Assembly: GCA_016214125.1 (NCBI GenBank)
Contig: JACRPC010000027.1
Location: 1-64,000, forward strand
From: Rhodospirillales bacterium
GTDB lineage: Bacteria > Pseudomonadota > Alphaproteobacteria > Rhodospirillales > WMHbin7
DNA length: 64,000 bases
Reading direction: 5' to 3'
Below, piece after piece: positions 43,202-51,813 of the stretch (position 1 is the stretch's first letter; the number at the start of each line of letters is the position of its first letter). Below the pieces are notes generated by a model. That model ran no database searches and had not been told where the DNA came from. It saw only the letters and a program-made list of their open reading frames with translations. The position numbers and the translations under genes were made by a program.

Positions 43202-43684
43202 TTACCCGAGAAGGATGTCGCGCGCCTGATTGAGCCTTGCGGCCAGCGCGTCCGAACCGCCCTTGTCGGGATGGACCTTCTGCATCAGCCGTTTGTAGGC
43301 GACTTGAATCTCCTCGCGGCTGGCGCCCTGCTTGAGGCCCAGCGTGGCGTAGGCTTCCTCGCGCGTCATCGGCCCCGAACCGCGTGGCGGCGCCGACGAT
43401 CCGCTCGGCCCTTGCGGTCCCCAACCGAATTGGCTGCGCATCGCCCGCCAGACGGCGTGGATGCGCAAGAGACGGATCACCCAGGGCGCCAAGGCCGACA
43501 TCGCCGCCACCGCCCAGCCCAGCCGGCCGGTGAAGGCCAGAAACAACGCCGAAAGCAGGACCAATCCGCCCGCCCCCCAGACCAGCGATTGGCGGATGCG
43601 TTTGGGCGGCGCGTTGGCCAGCCCGTAGAGAAGGAGTGCCAAGCCGATCAAGGCGCCCAGCGCGGCGAGCAGAATGGGCGGCAT
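43202..43684 (-). CDS. Membrane J-domain protein, Tim14/Pam18-like
   Basis: 160 residues from ATG 43684, GAGGGG upstream. Two or three membrane spans occupy residues 1-75. A Gly/Ser/Pro linker (83-105) follows, and a J domain forms the C-terminus (107-160) with HPD at 138-140 in QKVHPDKGGSDALAARLNQA and ending ARDILLG. This order (membrane anchor, then a C-terminal J domain) is that of mitochondrial Tim14/Pam18, not DnaJ. It should stimulate a DnaK-type ATPase at the inner membrane. The start is fused to the mipZ stop (TGATG). Confidence 0.85.
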   Translation of the reverse strand: MPPILLAALGALIGLALLLYGLANAPPKRIRQSLVWGAGGLVLLSALFLAFTGRLGWAVAAMSALAPWVIRLLRIHAVWRAMRSQFGWGPQGPSGSSAPPRGSGPMTREEAYATLGLKQGASREEIQVAYKRLMQKVHPDKGGSDALAARLNQARDILLG

Positions 43685-44433
43685 CAGAGACCGATCCCCT
43701 CGAACAGAGTGCGCAATTCCTGGCGGGCGGCGACGTGGGAAAGATTCATCGCCACCCCCGAACCCTCGGCCCGGATGTCGAGCAGGGTAAGCCCCTTGAG
43801 GAACAGTTCGCGGTAGATCACCCGTTCGGCCAGGCCGGGCAGGATGCGGCAGCGGATGCGCCGTTCCAATTCCTTGAGCAGACCATCCATCGCCCGGCTG
43901 TTGCGCGATTCCAGGGGCGACAGGCGGTTGCGCAGCACCACCCAATCGAGCGAGCCGCCGCTTTGCAGCGCCCGGCGCTTCTTGGCCTCCCACACCCGCT
44001 CGGCGTAAATCCCCGGCCGCTCGATGCGCAGGCTTTCCGGATCGACCCGCGCCAGAAGGTCGAAATCGACCAGGCTGTCGTTCAAGGGCGTCACCAGAAT
44101 GTCGGCCGCCGCATGGCCCAGCCGCGCCATCGGGGTGTCGGCGCCCGGCGTGTCGATCACCAGAAGATCGTGGTCGGCGGCCAATTCGGCCAGAAGCGAC
44201 GCCAGGACCGCCTCTTCGGTTCCCATCGCCGGTCGGCGGTGGGTGGTTTGCGGAAGATTGGGGTGCAGCCGCCCCCGATTCTCAACATAGCGGGTAAGCG
44301 TGCCCTGGTCGGGGTCGAGATCGAGCGTCGCCACCCGAAGGCCGCGCACCATCGCCGCTACGGCGGCATGCAGGGCCAGGGTCGATTTGCCGGTGCCGCC
44401 CTTGCTGTTGCCGAAGACGACAACGCGACTCAT
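43684..44433 (-). CDS. mipZ: Division-plane positioning ATPase MipZ
   Basis: 249 residues from ATG 44433. ParA/MinD-type ATPase with deviant Walker A GNSKGGTGKST (about residues 8-18), DLDPDQGTLTRYVENR, LLVIDTPGADTPMARLGHAA, VTPLNDSLVDFDLLARVDPE and GLAERVIYRELFLKGLTLLD, all close to Caulobacter MipZ. It forms a gradient from the chromosome origin and blocks FtsZ at the poles. It overlaps the Mo-enzyme gene upstream (ATGA) and the J-protein gene downstream by one base, so all three are translated together. Confidence 0.94.
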   Translation of the reverse strand: MSRVVVFGNSKGGTGKSTLALHAAVAAMVRGLRVATLDLDPDQGTLTRYVENRGRLHPNLPQTTHRRPAMGTEEAVLASLLAELAADHDLLVIDTPGADTPMARLGHAAADILVTPLNDSLVDFDLLARVDPESLRIERPGIYAERVWEAKKRRALQSGGSLDWVVLRNRLSPLESRNSRAMDGLLKELERRIRCRILPGLAERVIYRELFLKGLTLLDIRAEGSGVAMNLSHVAARQELRTLFEGIGL

Positions 44434-46481
44434 GCCGGACGAATCCAGACTTTGGTGTCGTGGAAGGCGGCGCCGCCATTGGGCGGCACCGGATCGGCGC
44501 GGGTCAAGAGATTGATGCCTTCGCCCTCGGCGAAGGCGGCGTTGGGCCAGATGCTTTCCACCACCACCACACCTTCTTGCAAGCCGTCGAAGGGGCGGAC
44601 CGGCAGCTTGAGCGACCCTCGCGCGTTGCCGATCCGCGCCCAGCCATCGCGCGCCAGGCCCAGCTTGGCGCAATCGGCGGGGTGGACGAGCGCCGTCGGC
44701 CGCTTCTCGGCGGCGATCGACGAGGGGGTCTCGGTGAAGCTCGAATTGAGGAAGTTGCGCGCCGGGGCGGTGACCAGCCGGAAGGGATGTTCGGCGTCGG
44801 CGGCGTCGAGATTGGCCAGATGATCGGGCAGGGCGGGCATCGCCGCATGGTCGGGCCCCAGGCTTTTCCAATCCGGCTTGAAGCGGAAGCGGCCGTCCGG
44901 ATGGGCGAAGCCGTTCTCGAAATGCATCGCCGCGAAACCGGGCGAAAGATCGAGCCAGCGCGCCTGGGCCAACACCCCGGCATCGGGCAGGCCGGAACGG
45001 CGCAGGCTGGTGTCGATCAGCTCCCAGGCGGTGAGATCGAAGCCGGCATGGACGGCGCCCAGGCGACGGGCCAGGGCGCCGATCACTTCCTGGTTCGAGC
45101 GCGATTCCGCGTAAGGCGCGATCACCGCCCGGCCGATCTGCAAGAAGGTCTGGCCGTAGGCACTGTAGAGATCGTCATGCTCCAGGAAGGTGGTGGCGGG
45201 CAGGACGATGTCGGCCATGCGCGCGGTTTCGGTCAGGAACTGTTCGTGGACGGCGACGAACAGATCGTCGCGGGCGAAGCCCTGACGCACCTTGGTGTAG
45301 TCGGGCGCCACCATCATCGGGTTGGTGTTCTGGATCAGCATTGCCGCCACCGGCGGCCCATCGCCCAAATCGCGCTTGTCGCCCAAGAGCACGGGCCCGA
45401 TGCGGCTCATGTCCAGATTGCGGGTCGTGGGATCGAGCGCGTCCTTGCCGGTGAACAGGGTCTGGTCGAGGCCGTTGAAGACGTCGCTGGTGTTGCAGAT
45501 CGCGCCGCCGCCTTCCTCGCGCCAGGCGCCGGTCAGGGCGGGCAGGCAGGACAGCGCGTGCATGGTGGCGGCGCCGTTCATCGCCCGGGTGAGTCCGAAG
45601 CCAAATCGGATGATGCTTTTTTTCGTCCGCCCATACAGGCGGGCGAACGCGCGGATGGAATCGGCCGCCAGGCCGGTGATTGGCGCCGCCCATTCCGGCG
45701 TACGGGTGGCGATGTGAACTTCGATCTCGGGCGAGAAATCGGTCAGGCGCGCCAGATAGGCGCGGTCGGCCAATCCTTCGGCCAACAGGACATTCATCAC
45801 CGCCAAACCCAGCGCCGCATCGGTGCCGGGCCGGACCATCAGGAAGAGATCGGCCTTTTCGGCGGTGGCGTTGCGGTAGGGGTCGATCACCACCAGCTTG
45901 GCGTTGCGGTCCTTCTTGGCGTCGGCGACCTGGGTCATGACATTGACCTGGGTGTGGACCGCGTTGGTGCCCCAGATGACGATCAGATCGGCCTTCGACA
46001 GTTCGCGCGGATCGCTGCCCCGTTTGGCGCCCACCCCGGCCAGCCAGCCTGCGCCGGCGATCGACGAGCAGATGGTGAAGTGCTGGCGGGCGTAGCGCTT
46101 GACATGGCGCAGCCGCTCGATCGAATTGCGCTGCACCAGCCCCATGGTGCCGGCATATTGGTAGGGCCAAACCGCGCCGCCGCCATAGCGCGCTTCGGCC
46201 TCCAGGAATTTGTGCGCGATCTCGTCCAGCGCCTCGTCCCAAGAGATGCGGGCAAATTGGCCCGCGCCCTTGGCGCCCACCCGCTTCAAGGGATGGCGCA
46301 GCCGATCGGGATGATGAACCCGCTCGGCGTAGCGGGCGACCTTGGCGCAGATGACCCCTTGGGTGTAGGGGTGATCGGCGGCGCCGCGCACCCGGCCGAT
46401 ACGGTCCGGCCCCAGGCGCTCGACGTCGAGCGCGCAGGTGCTGGGGCAATCGTGCGGGCAGACGGACGATACGGTTTCCAT
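44430..46481 (-). CDS. Molybdopterin oxidoreductase (DMSO reductase family)
   Basis: 683 residues without a Tat signal, so cytoplasmic. The N-terminal [4Fe-4S] site is CPHDCPSTC (Cys 8, 12, 16) with the fourth in GVICAKVARY. The MGD-binding core includes IVIWGTNAVHTQVNVMTQVA, and the TICSSIAGAG region may carry the Mo ligand (Cys). The C-terminal domain is PVRPFDGLQEGVVVVESIWP. No subunit or maturation gene is adjacent; mipZ overlaps it by ATGA. The substrate is unknown; the group is often annotated as a formate- or BisC-like enzyme. Confidence 0.88.
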   Translation of the reverse strand: METVSSVCPHDCPSTCALDVERLGPDRIGRVRGAADHPYTQGVICAKVARYAERVHHPDRLRHPLKRVGAKGAGQFARISWDEALDEIAHKFLEAEARYGGGAVWPYQYAGTMGLVQRNSIERLRHVKRYARQHFTICSSIAGAGWLAGVGAKRGSDPRELSKADLIVIWGTNAVHTQVNVMTQVADAKKDRNAKLVVIDPYRNATAEKADLFLMVRPGTDAALGLAVMNVLLAEGLADRAYLARLTDFSPEIEVHIATRTPEWAAPITGLAADSIRAFARLYGRTKKSIIRFGFGLTRAMNGAATMHALSCLPALTGAWREEGGGAICNTSDVFNGLDQTLFTGKDALDPTTRNLDMSRIGPVLLGDKRDLGDGPPVAAMLIQNTNPMMVAPDYTKVRQGFARDDLFVAVHEQFLTETARMADIVLPATTFLEHDDLYSAYGQTFLQIGRAVIAPYAESRSNQEVIGALARRLGAVHAGFDLTAWELIDTSLRRSGLPDAGVLAQARWLDLSPGFAAMHFENGFAHPDGRFRFKPDWKSLGPDHAAMPALPDHLANLDAADAEHPFRLVTAPARNFLNSSFTETPSSIAAEKRPTALVHPADCAKLGLARDGWARIGNARGSLKLPVRPFDGLQEGVVVVESIWPNAAFAEGEGINLLTRADPVPPNGGAAFHDTKVWIRPA

Positions 46482-46550
46482 GGTCGGTCACTCTAACCGC
46501 CGTTCGGCCTCTTGACCACCCCCGGGGCGAATCGCACACTCCGCCCCAGC

Positions 46551-47657
46551 ATGACGGATGACATCGACGTGGCGGTGATCGGGGCGGGCGTGGTCGGGCT
46601 GGCGGTGGCCCGCCAATTGGCGCGCCAAGGCCGCGCCGTGGCGATTCTGGAAGCCGAAGGCGCGGTCGGCACCGGCATCAGTTCGCGCTCGAGCGAAGTG
46701 ATCCATGCCGGGCTCTATTATCCCAGGGATAGCCTGAAGGCCAAGCTATGCGTGGCCGGTCGGCGTTTGCTTTATGCCTACGCCGCCGAACGGGGCGTCG
46801 CGCACCGCAAGATCGGCAAGCTGGTGGTGGCGAACGGCGAAGGCGATCTTCGGCTCCTGGCCGAGGTCGAGGCCAAGGCCCGCGCCAACGGGGTCGAGGG
46901 GTTGGAGCGAATCGATGCCCAGACGGCGCGGGCGATGGAGCCCAAATTGCGCTGCGATGGTGCCCTTCTGTCGCCCGAAACCGGCATCCTCGACAGCCAT
47001 GGCCTGATGCTGGCCCTTTTGGCCGATGCCGAGGCGGCGGGCGCGCTGCTGGCCTTGAAAAGCCCGGTGCAACGCGGTCGGGTCGCCGAGACGGGAATCG
47101 AACTTGACATCGGCGGCGCCGATCCCTCGACCCTACGGGCCAAATGGGTGATCAACGCCGCCGGATTGAGCGCCTGGTCGGTGGCCCGCGCCATCGCTGG
47201 CGTTCCCACCGCCAGCCTCCCGCCCCGCTATCTGTGCAAAGGCAATTACTTTCAGCTCTCGGGCAAGATGCCGTTCTCCCGCCTGGTCTATCCGGTGCCC
47301 GGTCATGCCGGGCTGGGGGTGCATTTCACCCTCGATCTGGCCGGTCAAGGCCGCTTCGGCCCCGACACCGAATGGATCGAGCGCGTCGACTACGCGGTCG
47401 ACGAAAGGCGGGGCGAGTCCTTCTACGGCGCCATCCGCGATTATTGGCCGGATCTGCCCGATGGCGCGCTTCGGCCGGGCCATGCCGGCATCCGTCCCAA
47501 GATCAGCGGGCCCGACGACCCGGCCGCCGATTTTCGCATCGACGGCCCCAAGGATCACGGCGTTCCCGGCTGGGTGGCGCTGTACGGAATCGAATCGCCC
47601 GGGCTAACATCGTGCCTGGCGATCGCCGACCACGTTGCCGGCCTGGCGGGGGAATAG
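46551..47657 (+). CDS. FAD-dependent oxidoreductase, L-2-hydroxyglutarate oxidase-like
   Basis: 368 residues from ATG 46551; the ribosome site is poor. N-terminal FAD Rossmann motif DVAVIGAGVVGLAVARQLAR. SSRSSEVIHAGLYYPRDSLK and the C-terminal GIRPKISGP, GIESPGLTSCLAIADHV are typical of the LhgO/L2HGDH branch of the DAO family. It oxidises a hydroxy acid or amine. It is shorter than LhgO (about 420). The Mo-enzyme is divergent across 69 bases. The GT4 gene follows two bases later. Confidence 0.85.
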   Translation: MTDDIDVAVIGAGVVGLAVARQLARQGRAVAILEAEGAVGTGISSRSSEVIHAGLYYPRDSLKAKLCVAGRRLLYAYAAERGVAHRKIGKLVVANGEGDLRLLAEVEAKARANGVEGLERIDAQTARAMEPKLRCDGALLSPETGILDSHGLMLALLADAEAAGALLALKSPVQRGRVAETGIELDIGGADPSTLRAKWVINAAGLSAWSVARAIAGVPTASLPPRYLCKGNYFQLSGKMPFSRLVYPVPGHAGLGVHFTLDLAGQGRFGPDTEWIERVDYAVDERRGESFYGAIRDYWPDLPDGALRPGHAGIRPKISGPDDPAADFRIDGPKDHGVPGWVALYGIESPGLTSCLAIADHVAGLAGE

Positions 47658-47659
47658 GG

Positions 47660-48769
47660 ATGCGCATCTGCTTTTTCGATCCGATCGAGTGGGACTATAC
47701 GGTGGAAACGCCGCACCAGCGGGCGCTTGGCGGTTCGCAATCGGCGTTGTGCTATCTGGCCGAGGCCTTGGCGAAGGCCGGCCATGGCGTTGCGCTTGCC
47801 AACAAGACCCGCGATCCCGGCGTGAAGCGGGGCGTAAACTGCGTTGGCCCCGACCCGGGTCAAACCGTCGATTTTCTCACGAGCTTTGACGCCATCGTCG
47901 TGCTCAACGCGGCGCTCGGCGCCAATCTACGCCGCGTGTTGGGCCCAAAGGCACGGCTCGTTCTGTGGACGCAGCACGCCTTCGACCAGAAGCCGATGAG
48001 CTACCTCAAGGAAGAGGCCGAGCGCAACGCCTGGGATCGCTTCGTCCTCATCAGCGATTGGCAGGCGAAAACCTATGTCGAGACGTTCGGCATCCCGGAG
48101 GAGAAAATCGTCATCCGAAGGAATGCGGTGGCGCCGGTCTTCGAGACGCTTTCGCCCGGCAAGGCTTGGTTCCAACACAAGGGCGCCGAACCGGTGTTGG
48201 CCTACACCAGCACGCCCTTCCGTGGACTCGATGTGTTGCTGACCGCCTTTCCGGCCATCCGCGCCGCCCGGCCGGGCGCACGGCTTCGGATCTACTCCAG
48301 CATGCAGGTCTATAATGAGGGCGAGGGCCCTTATCCGGTGCTGTATGAACTGGCCAAGGCGCTGACCGGCGTCGAATATATCGGTTCGCGTCCCCAGCCG
48401 GAGCTGGCCAAGGCCATGGCGGCGACCGGCTTGCTTGCCTATCCCAACACCTTCGCCGAAACCTCCTGCATCGCGGTGATGGAGGCGATGATCGCCGGCG
48501 CCCTGGTGATCACCACCGATCTGGGCGCGCTGCCCGAGACCACCGGCGGTTTCGGGTTCCTGATCCCGCCGATATCGGATCGGGTGGTGCATGCCGCCGT
48601 TTTTGCCCAGCGCTGCGTCCAGCTCATTCAGCAGGCCGAGGCCGATCCTCAGGCCTTCGCCGACCATCGCGCCCGTCAGATGGCGCACGCCCGGGCCAAT
48701 CTGGTCTGGAGCCGCCGCGCCCGGGAATGGAGCGAAACCCTGGCGGCGCTGGTGGCGGAGCGGCCCTAA
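47660..48769 (+). CDS. Glycosyltransferase (GT4-like)
   Basis: 369 residues from ATG 47660, GGGG upstream and 2 bases after the FAD gene stop. N-terminal donor-side fold MRICFFDPIEWDYTVETPHQ, GGSQSALCYLAEALAKAGH; the C-terminal half has YTSTPFRGLDVLLTAFPAIR and the GT-B motif FAETSCIAVMEAMIAGALVI. Probably adds a sugar to a glycan or lipid. Coupled translation with an oxidoreductase is odd. No membrane span. The substrate is unknown. Confidence 0.85.
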   Translation: MRICFFDPIEWDYTVETPHQRALGGSQSALCYLAEALAKAGHGVALANKTRDPGVKRGVNCVGPDPGQTVDFLTSFDAIVVLNAALGANLRRVLGPKARLVLWTQHAFDQKPMSYLKEEAERNAWDRFVLISDWQAKTYVETFGIPEEKIVIRRNAVAPVFETLSPGKAWFQHKGAEPVLAYTSTPFRGLDVLLTAFPAIRAARPGARLRIYSSMQVYNEGEGPYPVLYELAKALTGVEYIGSRPQPELAKAMAATGLLAYPNTFAETSCIAVMEAMIAGALVITTDLGALPETTGGFGFLIPPISDRVVHAAVFAQRCVQLIQQAEADPQAFADHRARQMAHARANLVWSRRAREWSETLAALVAERP

Positions 48770-50196
48770 ACCGCCGTGCCGCCGACGGTGAGGCCGGCGA
48801 GTTTCAAGGTGGGCAGACCGACGCCCACCGGCACGCCCTGGCCTTCCTTGCCGCAGGTGCCGATGCCGGGATCGAGCGCCAGATCGTTGCCGATCATCGT
48901 CACCCGCTTCAGCGCATCGGGACCGTTGCCGATCAGGCTGGCGCCCTTGACCGGCGCGCCCACTTTGCCATTCTCGATCACATAGGCCTCGGCGGCGGAG
49001 AAGACGAACTTGCCCGAGGTGATGTCGACCTGGCCGCCGCCGAAATTGACGGCGTAGAGCCCGCGCTTGACCGAGGCCAGAATCTCGGCCGGATCGCGCT
49101 CGCCGGCCAGCATGAAGGTGTTGGTCATGCGCGGCAGCGGCGGATGGGCATGGCTTTGCCGCCGGCCGTTGCCGGTGGGGGCAACGCCCATCAGACGGGC
49201 GTTGAGGCGATCCTGGAGGAAGCCCTTCAGGATACCGTCCTCGATCAGCACCGTGCGGCCGGAGGGCGTGCCTTCATCGTCGATGGTGATCGAGCCGCGC
49301 CGATCGACCAAGGTGCCGTCATCGACCACGGTGACGCCCTTGGCCGCCACCCGCTCGCCCAAAAGCCCGGCGAAGGCCGACACCTTCTTGCGATTGAAAT
49401 CGCCCTCGAGCCCATGCCCCACCGCCTCGTGCAACAGGATGCCCGGCCAACCCGGCCCCAGCACTACATCCATCTCGCCCGCCGGGGCGTCGATGGAGTC
49501 GAGATTGACGGTGGCTTGGCGCATCGCCTCGTCGGCGGCGGCCCGCCAGGCTTGGGGCGTGATCAGGTCGGCAAGCGCCACCCGACCGCCAAAGCCGTGG
49601 CTGCCAGTTTCCATCCGTTCGCCCTTCTTCATCACCACCGAGACGTTGAGACGGATGAGCGGGCGGATGTCGGCCGATTGCGAGCCGTCGGCGCGCAGGA
49701 TGCGCACCGCCTGCCACGAGCCCAGCAGCGACGCCATCACTTGGGTCACCCGAGAATCCTTGCGCGCGTAGGCGTCGATCTCGGTCAACAGCTTCACCTT
49801 CGCTTCGAAGCTCATCGAAGCCAGGGGATTGGCGTCGGAATAGAGATGGCGGTTGGTGCCCTTGGGCGGCGCCGCCTTCTTGCCCTTGCGGCCCTGGCGG
49901 ATCGCCTTCACGGCCTCGGCCGCCCGCTTCAAGGCCGGGTCGGAGAGTTCGGTGGCGTGGGCGAAGCCCACCGCCTCGCCGGCAACCGCACGCAGCCCGA
50001 ACCCCGCCGCCTGATCGAAACTGGCACTCTTGATGCGGCCGTCATCGAGTGTCAGACTCTCCGACTGACGTGCTTCCAGGAACAATTCGCCGTCCTCGCA
50101 GCCGGTAAGCGCCTGCTTCAGGGTTTTCTGGGTGGCAACGGGGTCAAGCCCCTCGGGGCCGAAGAACAGGGCGTCGGTGGCGGCAAGGAAGGTCAT
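48766..50196 (-). CDS. tldD: Metalloprotease TldD
   Basis: 476 residues. TldD features: zinc motif LLHEAVGHGLEGDFNRKKVS (HExxxH), the N-terminal DGRIKSASFDQAAGFGLRAV, and the C-terminal GGQVDITSGKFVFSAAEAYV. With TldE (PmbA), not in this window, it forms a protease that trims unfolded peptides and matures some peptide natural products. The gene is single and is convergent with GT4 (4-base overlap) and divergent from DUF3422. Confidence 0.94.
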   Translation of the reverse strand: MTFLAATDALFFGPEGLDPVATQKTLKQALTGCEDGELFLEARQSESLTLDDGRIKSASFDQAAGFGLRAVAGEAVGFAHATELSDPALKRAAEAVKAIRQGRKGKKAAPPKGTNRHLYSDANPLASMSFEAKVKLLTEIDAYARKDSRVTQVMASLLGSWQAVRILRADGSQSADIRPLIRLNVSVVMKKGERMETGSHGFGGRVALADLITPQAWRAAADEAMRQATVNLDSIDAPAGEMDVVLGPGWPGILLHEAVGHGLEGDFNRKKVSAFAGLLGERVAAKGVTVVDDGTLVDRRGSITIDDEGTPSGRTVLIEDGILKGFLQDRLNARLMGVAPTGNGRRQSHAHPPLPRMTNTFMLAGERDPAEILASVKRGLYAVNFGGGQVDITSGKFVFSAAEAYVIENGKVGAPVKGASLIGNGPDALKRVTMIGNDLALDPGIGTCGKEGQGVPVGVGLPTLKLAGLTVGGTAV

Positions 50197-50235
50197 GGGC
50201 GACGGGCTCCGCTAGAGGATATGGAATACATATAG

Positions 50236-51540
50236 ATGATCGCGCCGTCGATTACAGGGGAACTTGCCGGATTGGATGGCGAACATCCAAAGCGGCGGGA
50301 TTTGGCCGACGAGATCCACGCCCGCCCCTACGATCCGGTGCGTCCGCCCTTTTGCGCCACCCATCTGGCCCGACTGACCGGCGAAGCCCCTCCGGACGCC
50401 GAGCGCGTCCACCTCCAGGCCCTGGCGACCCAACTGGGTCTGCCTGCCCCGCAAGGCTCCAACAGCCATCGCGTTGTCGCGGGGCCGGATTTCCGTTTGC
50501 GCTGGGAGCGCCACACCGAATTCTCCACCTACACAATCTATCGCTTCGGTCCTTTCGCCGACCCATTTGCCCGGACCGCGCTGGCGGCCGTGCCGACGGA
50601 ATGGTTGAGGGGCCTTTCGGGAACGCTGTTGGTCGCCTTGCATCTGGCGCTGGACGATGTCGAACGTGCGGGTGAGACGATCAACGCCCTGTTCGCCGAC
50701 AATACGGTGATCGGCAGCGAGGTTCAAGGCGGGGTGGCGGCGATCTGGACCGATCTTCGCCGGCATGCCGATGGGGCCGGCCGCATCCTGATCCGCGACC
50801 GGGGACTGACGCCAGGCCAGGCCGGCCGGCTTTGCCAACGCCTGTTCGAGATCGAGACCTACCGTATGATGGCGCTTCTGGCCTTGCCCGCGGCGCGTGC
50901 CGTCGGTCCCCAGGTGAGTGCCGCCGACCGCGATTTGAAGGCGATCATCGCCGAGTTGGCCGGCTCCGGCGATGATCGCAGCCTGCTTGAGCGCCTCACC
51001 CGCCTGGCCGGAGAAGGCGAGCGGCTGTCGGCGGCCACCGCCTATCGCTTTTCCGCCGCCCGGGCCTATCACGAACTGGTGCGCCGCCGCCTGGGCGAGT
51101 TGCGCGAAACCCGGCTGCCCGGCCTGCAGACCCTGGGCGAATTCCTGGAACGACGCCTCGCTCCAGCGATGGCGACGTGCGATTCAGTGGCCGGCCGTCT
51201 GGACGATCTGGCGCGCCGGATCGGCCGTGCCGGAGATTTGTTGCGCACCCGGGTCGACATCACGCTGGAAGAGAAGAACCGCGAGCTTCTGGAATCGATG
51301 AATCGACGGGCGCGTTTGCAACTGCGCCTTCAGCAGACCGTCGAGGGATTGTCGGTGGCGGCGATCAGCTATTATCTGGTCGGTTTGGTCGGCTATCTGG
51401 CCAAGGGGGCCAAGGAGCTGGGATTGGCGCTCGATCCCGATCTGACGATGGCGGTTTCGGTTCCCTTGGCGGTCGGCTTGGTTTGGCTGGGTCTTCGCCG
51501 CCTCCGCCGCCGGCTGCATGCCGAGGATCGGTCGGGCTGA
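50236..51540 (+). CDS. DUF3422 membrane protein
   Basis: 434 residues. The DUF3422 start is RRDLADEIHARPYDPVRPPF, followed by RWERHTEFSTYTIYRFGPFA and FEIETYRMMALLALPAARAV. A coiled-coil-like part (about 290-365) precedes two membrane spans at about 372-392 and 402-422. The family is found in alpha- and betaproteobacteria and is of unknown function, like a CorA-type topology in outline. The N-terminal part should be cytoplasmic. It shares a 39-base divergent spacer with tldD. Confidence 0.85.
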   Translation: MIAPSITGELAGLDGEHPKRRDLADEIHARPYDPVRPPFCATHLARLTGEAPPDAERVHLQALATQLGLPAPQGSNSHRVVAGPDFRLRWERHTEFSTYTIYRFGPFADPFARTALAAVPTEWLRGLSGTLLVALHLALDDVERAGETINALFADNTVIGSEVQGGVAAIWTDLRRHADGAGRILIRDRGLTPGQAGRLCQRLFEIETYRMMALLALPAARAVGPQVSAADRDLKAIIAELAGSGDDRSLLERLTRLAGEGERLSAATAYRFSAARAYHELVRRRLGELRETRLPGLQTLGEFLERRLAPAMATCDSVAGRLDDLARRIGRAGDLLRTRVDITLEEKNRELLESMNRRARLQLRLQQTVEGLSVAAISYYLVGLVGYLAKGAKELGLALDPDLTMAVSVPLAVGLVWLGLRRLRRRLHAEDRSG

Positions 51541-51618
51541 CGGAGGGCCTCCATGGGCTCGGGGCAGGGGCTGGACAGCCCGTCAATTTTCTCCTATATC
51601 GGGGCTCCCGACCCGGGC

Positions 51619-51694
51619 GCCCAGGTAGCTCAGTTGGTAGAGCATGCGACTGAAAATCGCAGTGTCGGTGGTTCAATTCCGCCCCTGGGCACCA
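51619..51694 (+). tRNA. tRNA-Phe (anticodon GAA)
   Basis: A 76-base cloverleaf. The acceptor stem GCCCAGG pairs with CCTGGGC and the CCA end is encoded (ACCA). D-arm GCTCAGTTGGTAGAGC; anticodon stem TGCGA/TCGCA with loop CTGAAAA and anticodon GAA at 51652-51654; T-arm GGTGGTTCAATTCCGCC. It is followed by a terminator, so it is a single-gene unit. Confidence 0.98.
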
Positions 51695-51699
51695 TTTTG

Positions 51700-51729
51700 A
51701 CCCCAAGAAGCGCCTCATCTTGGGGTTTT
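51700..51729 (+). terminator. Rho-independent terminator after tRNA-Phe
   Basis: ACCCCAAGA (51700-51708) pairs with TCTTGGGGT (51718-51726) around a nine-base loop, followed by TTT. It stands six bases after the tRNA. Confidence 0.8.
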
Positions 51730-51813
51730 CCATGGCCGCTTGGCACCCCTGGCCCTCCGAGTCATGATCGACCGAAATCGGTATCGCAATTCGTTCGGGA
51801 TTAGGAGAGTTGT

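Noticed and set aside
44460-46496. Open frame of 678 codons on the plus strand opposite the Mo-enzyme
   Set aside because: The minus-strand protein has the Fe-S and MGD motifs; the opposite frame is only a shadow.
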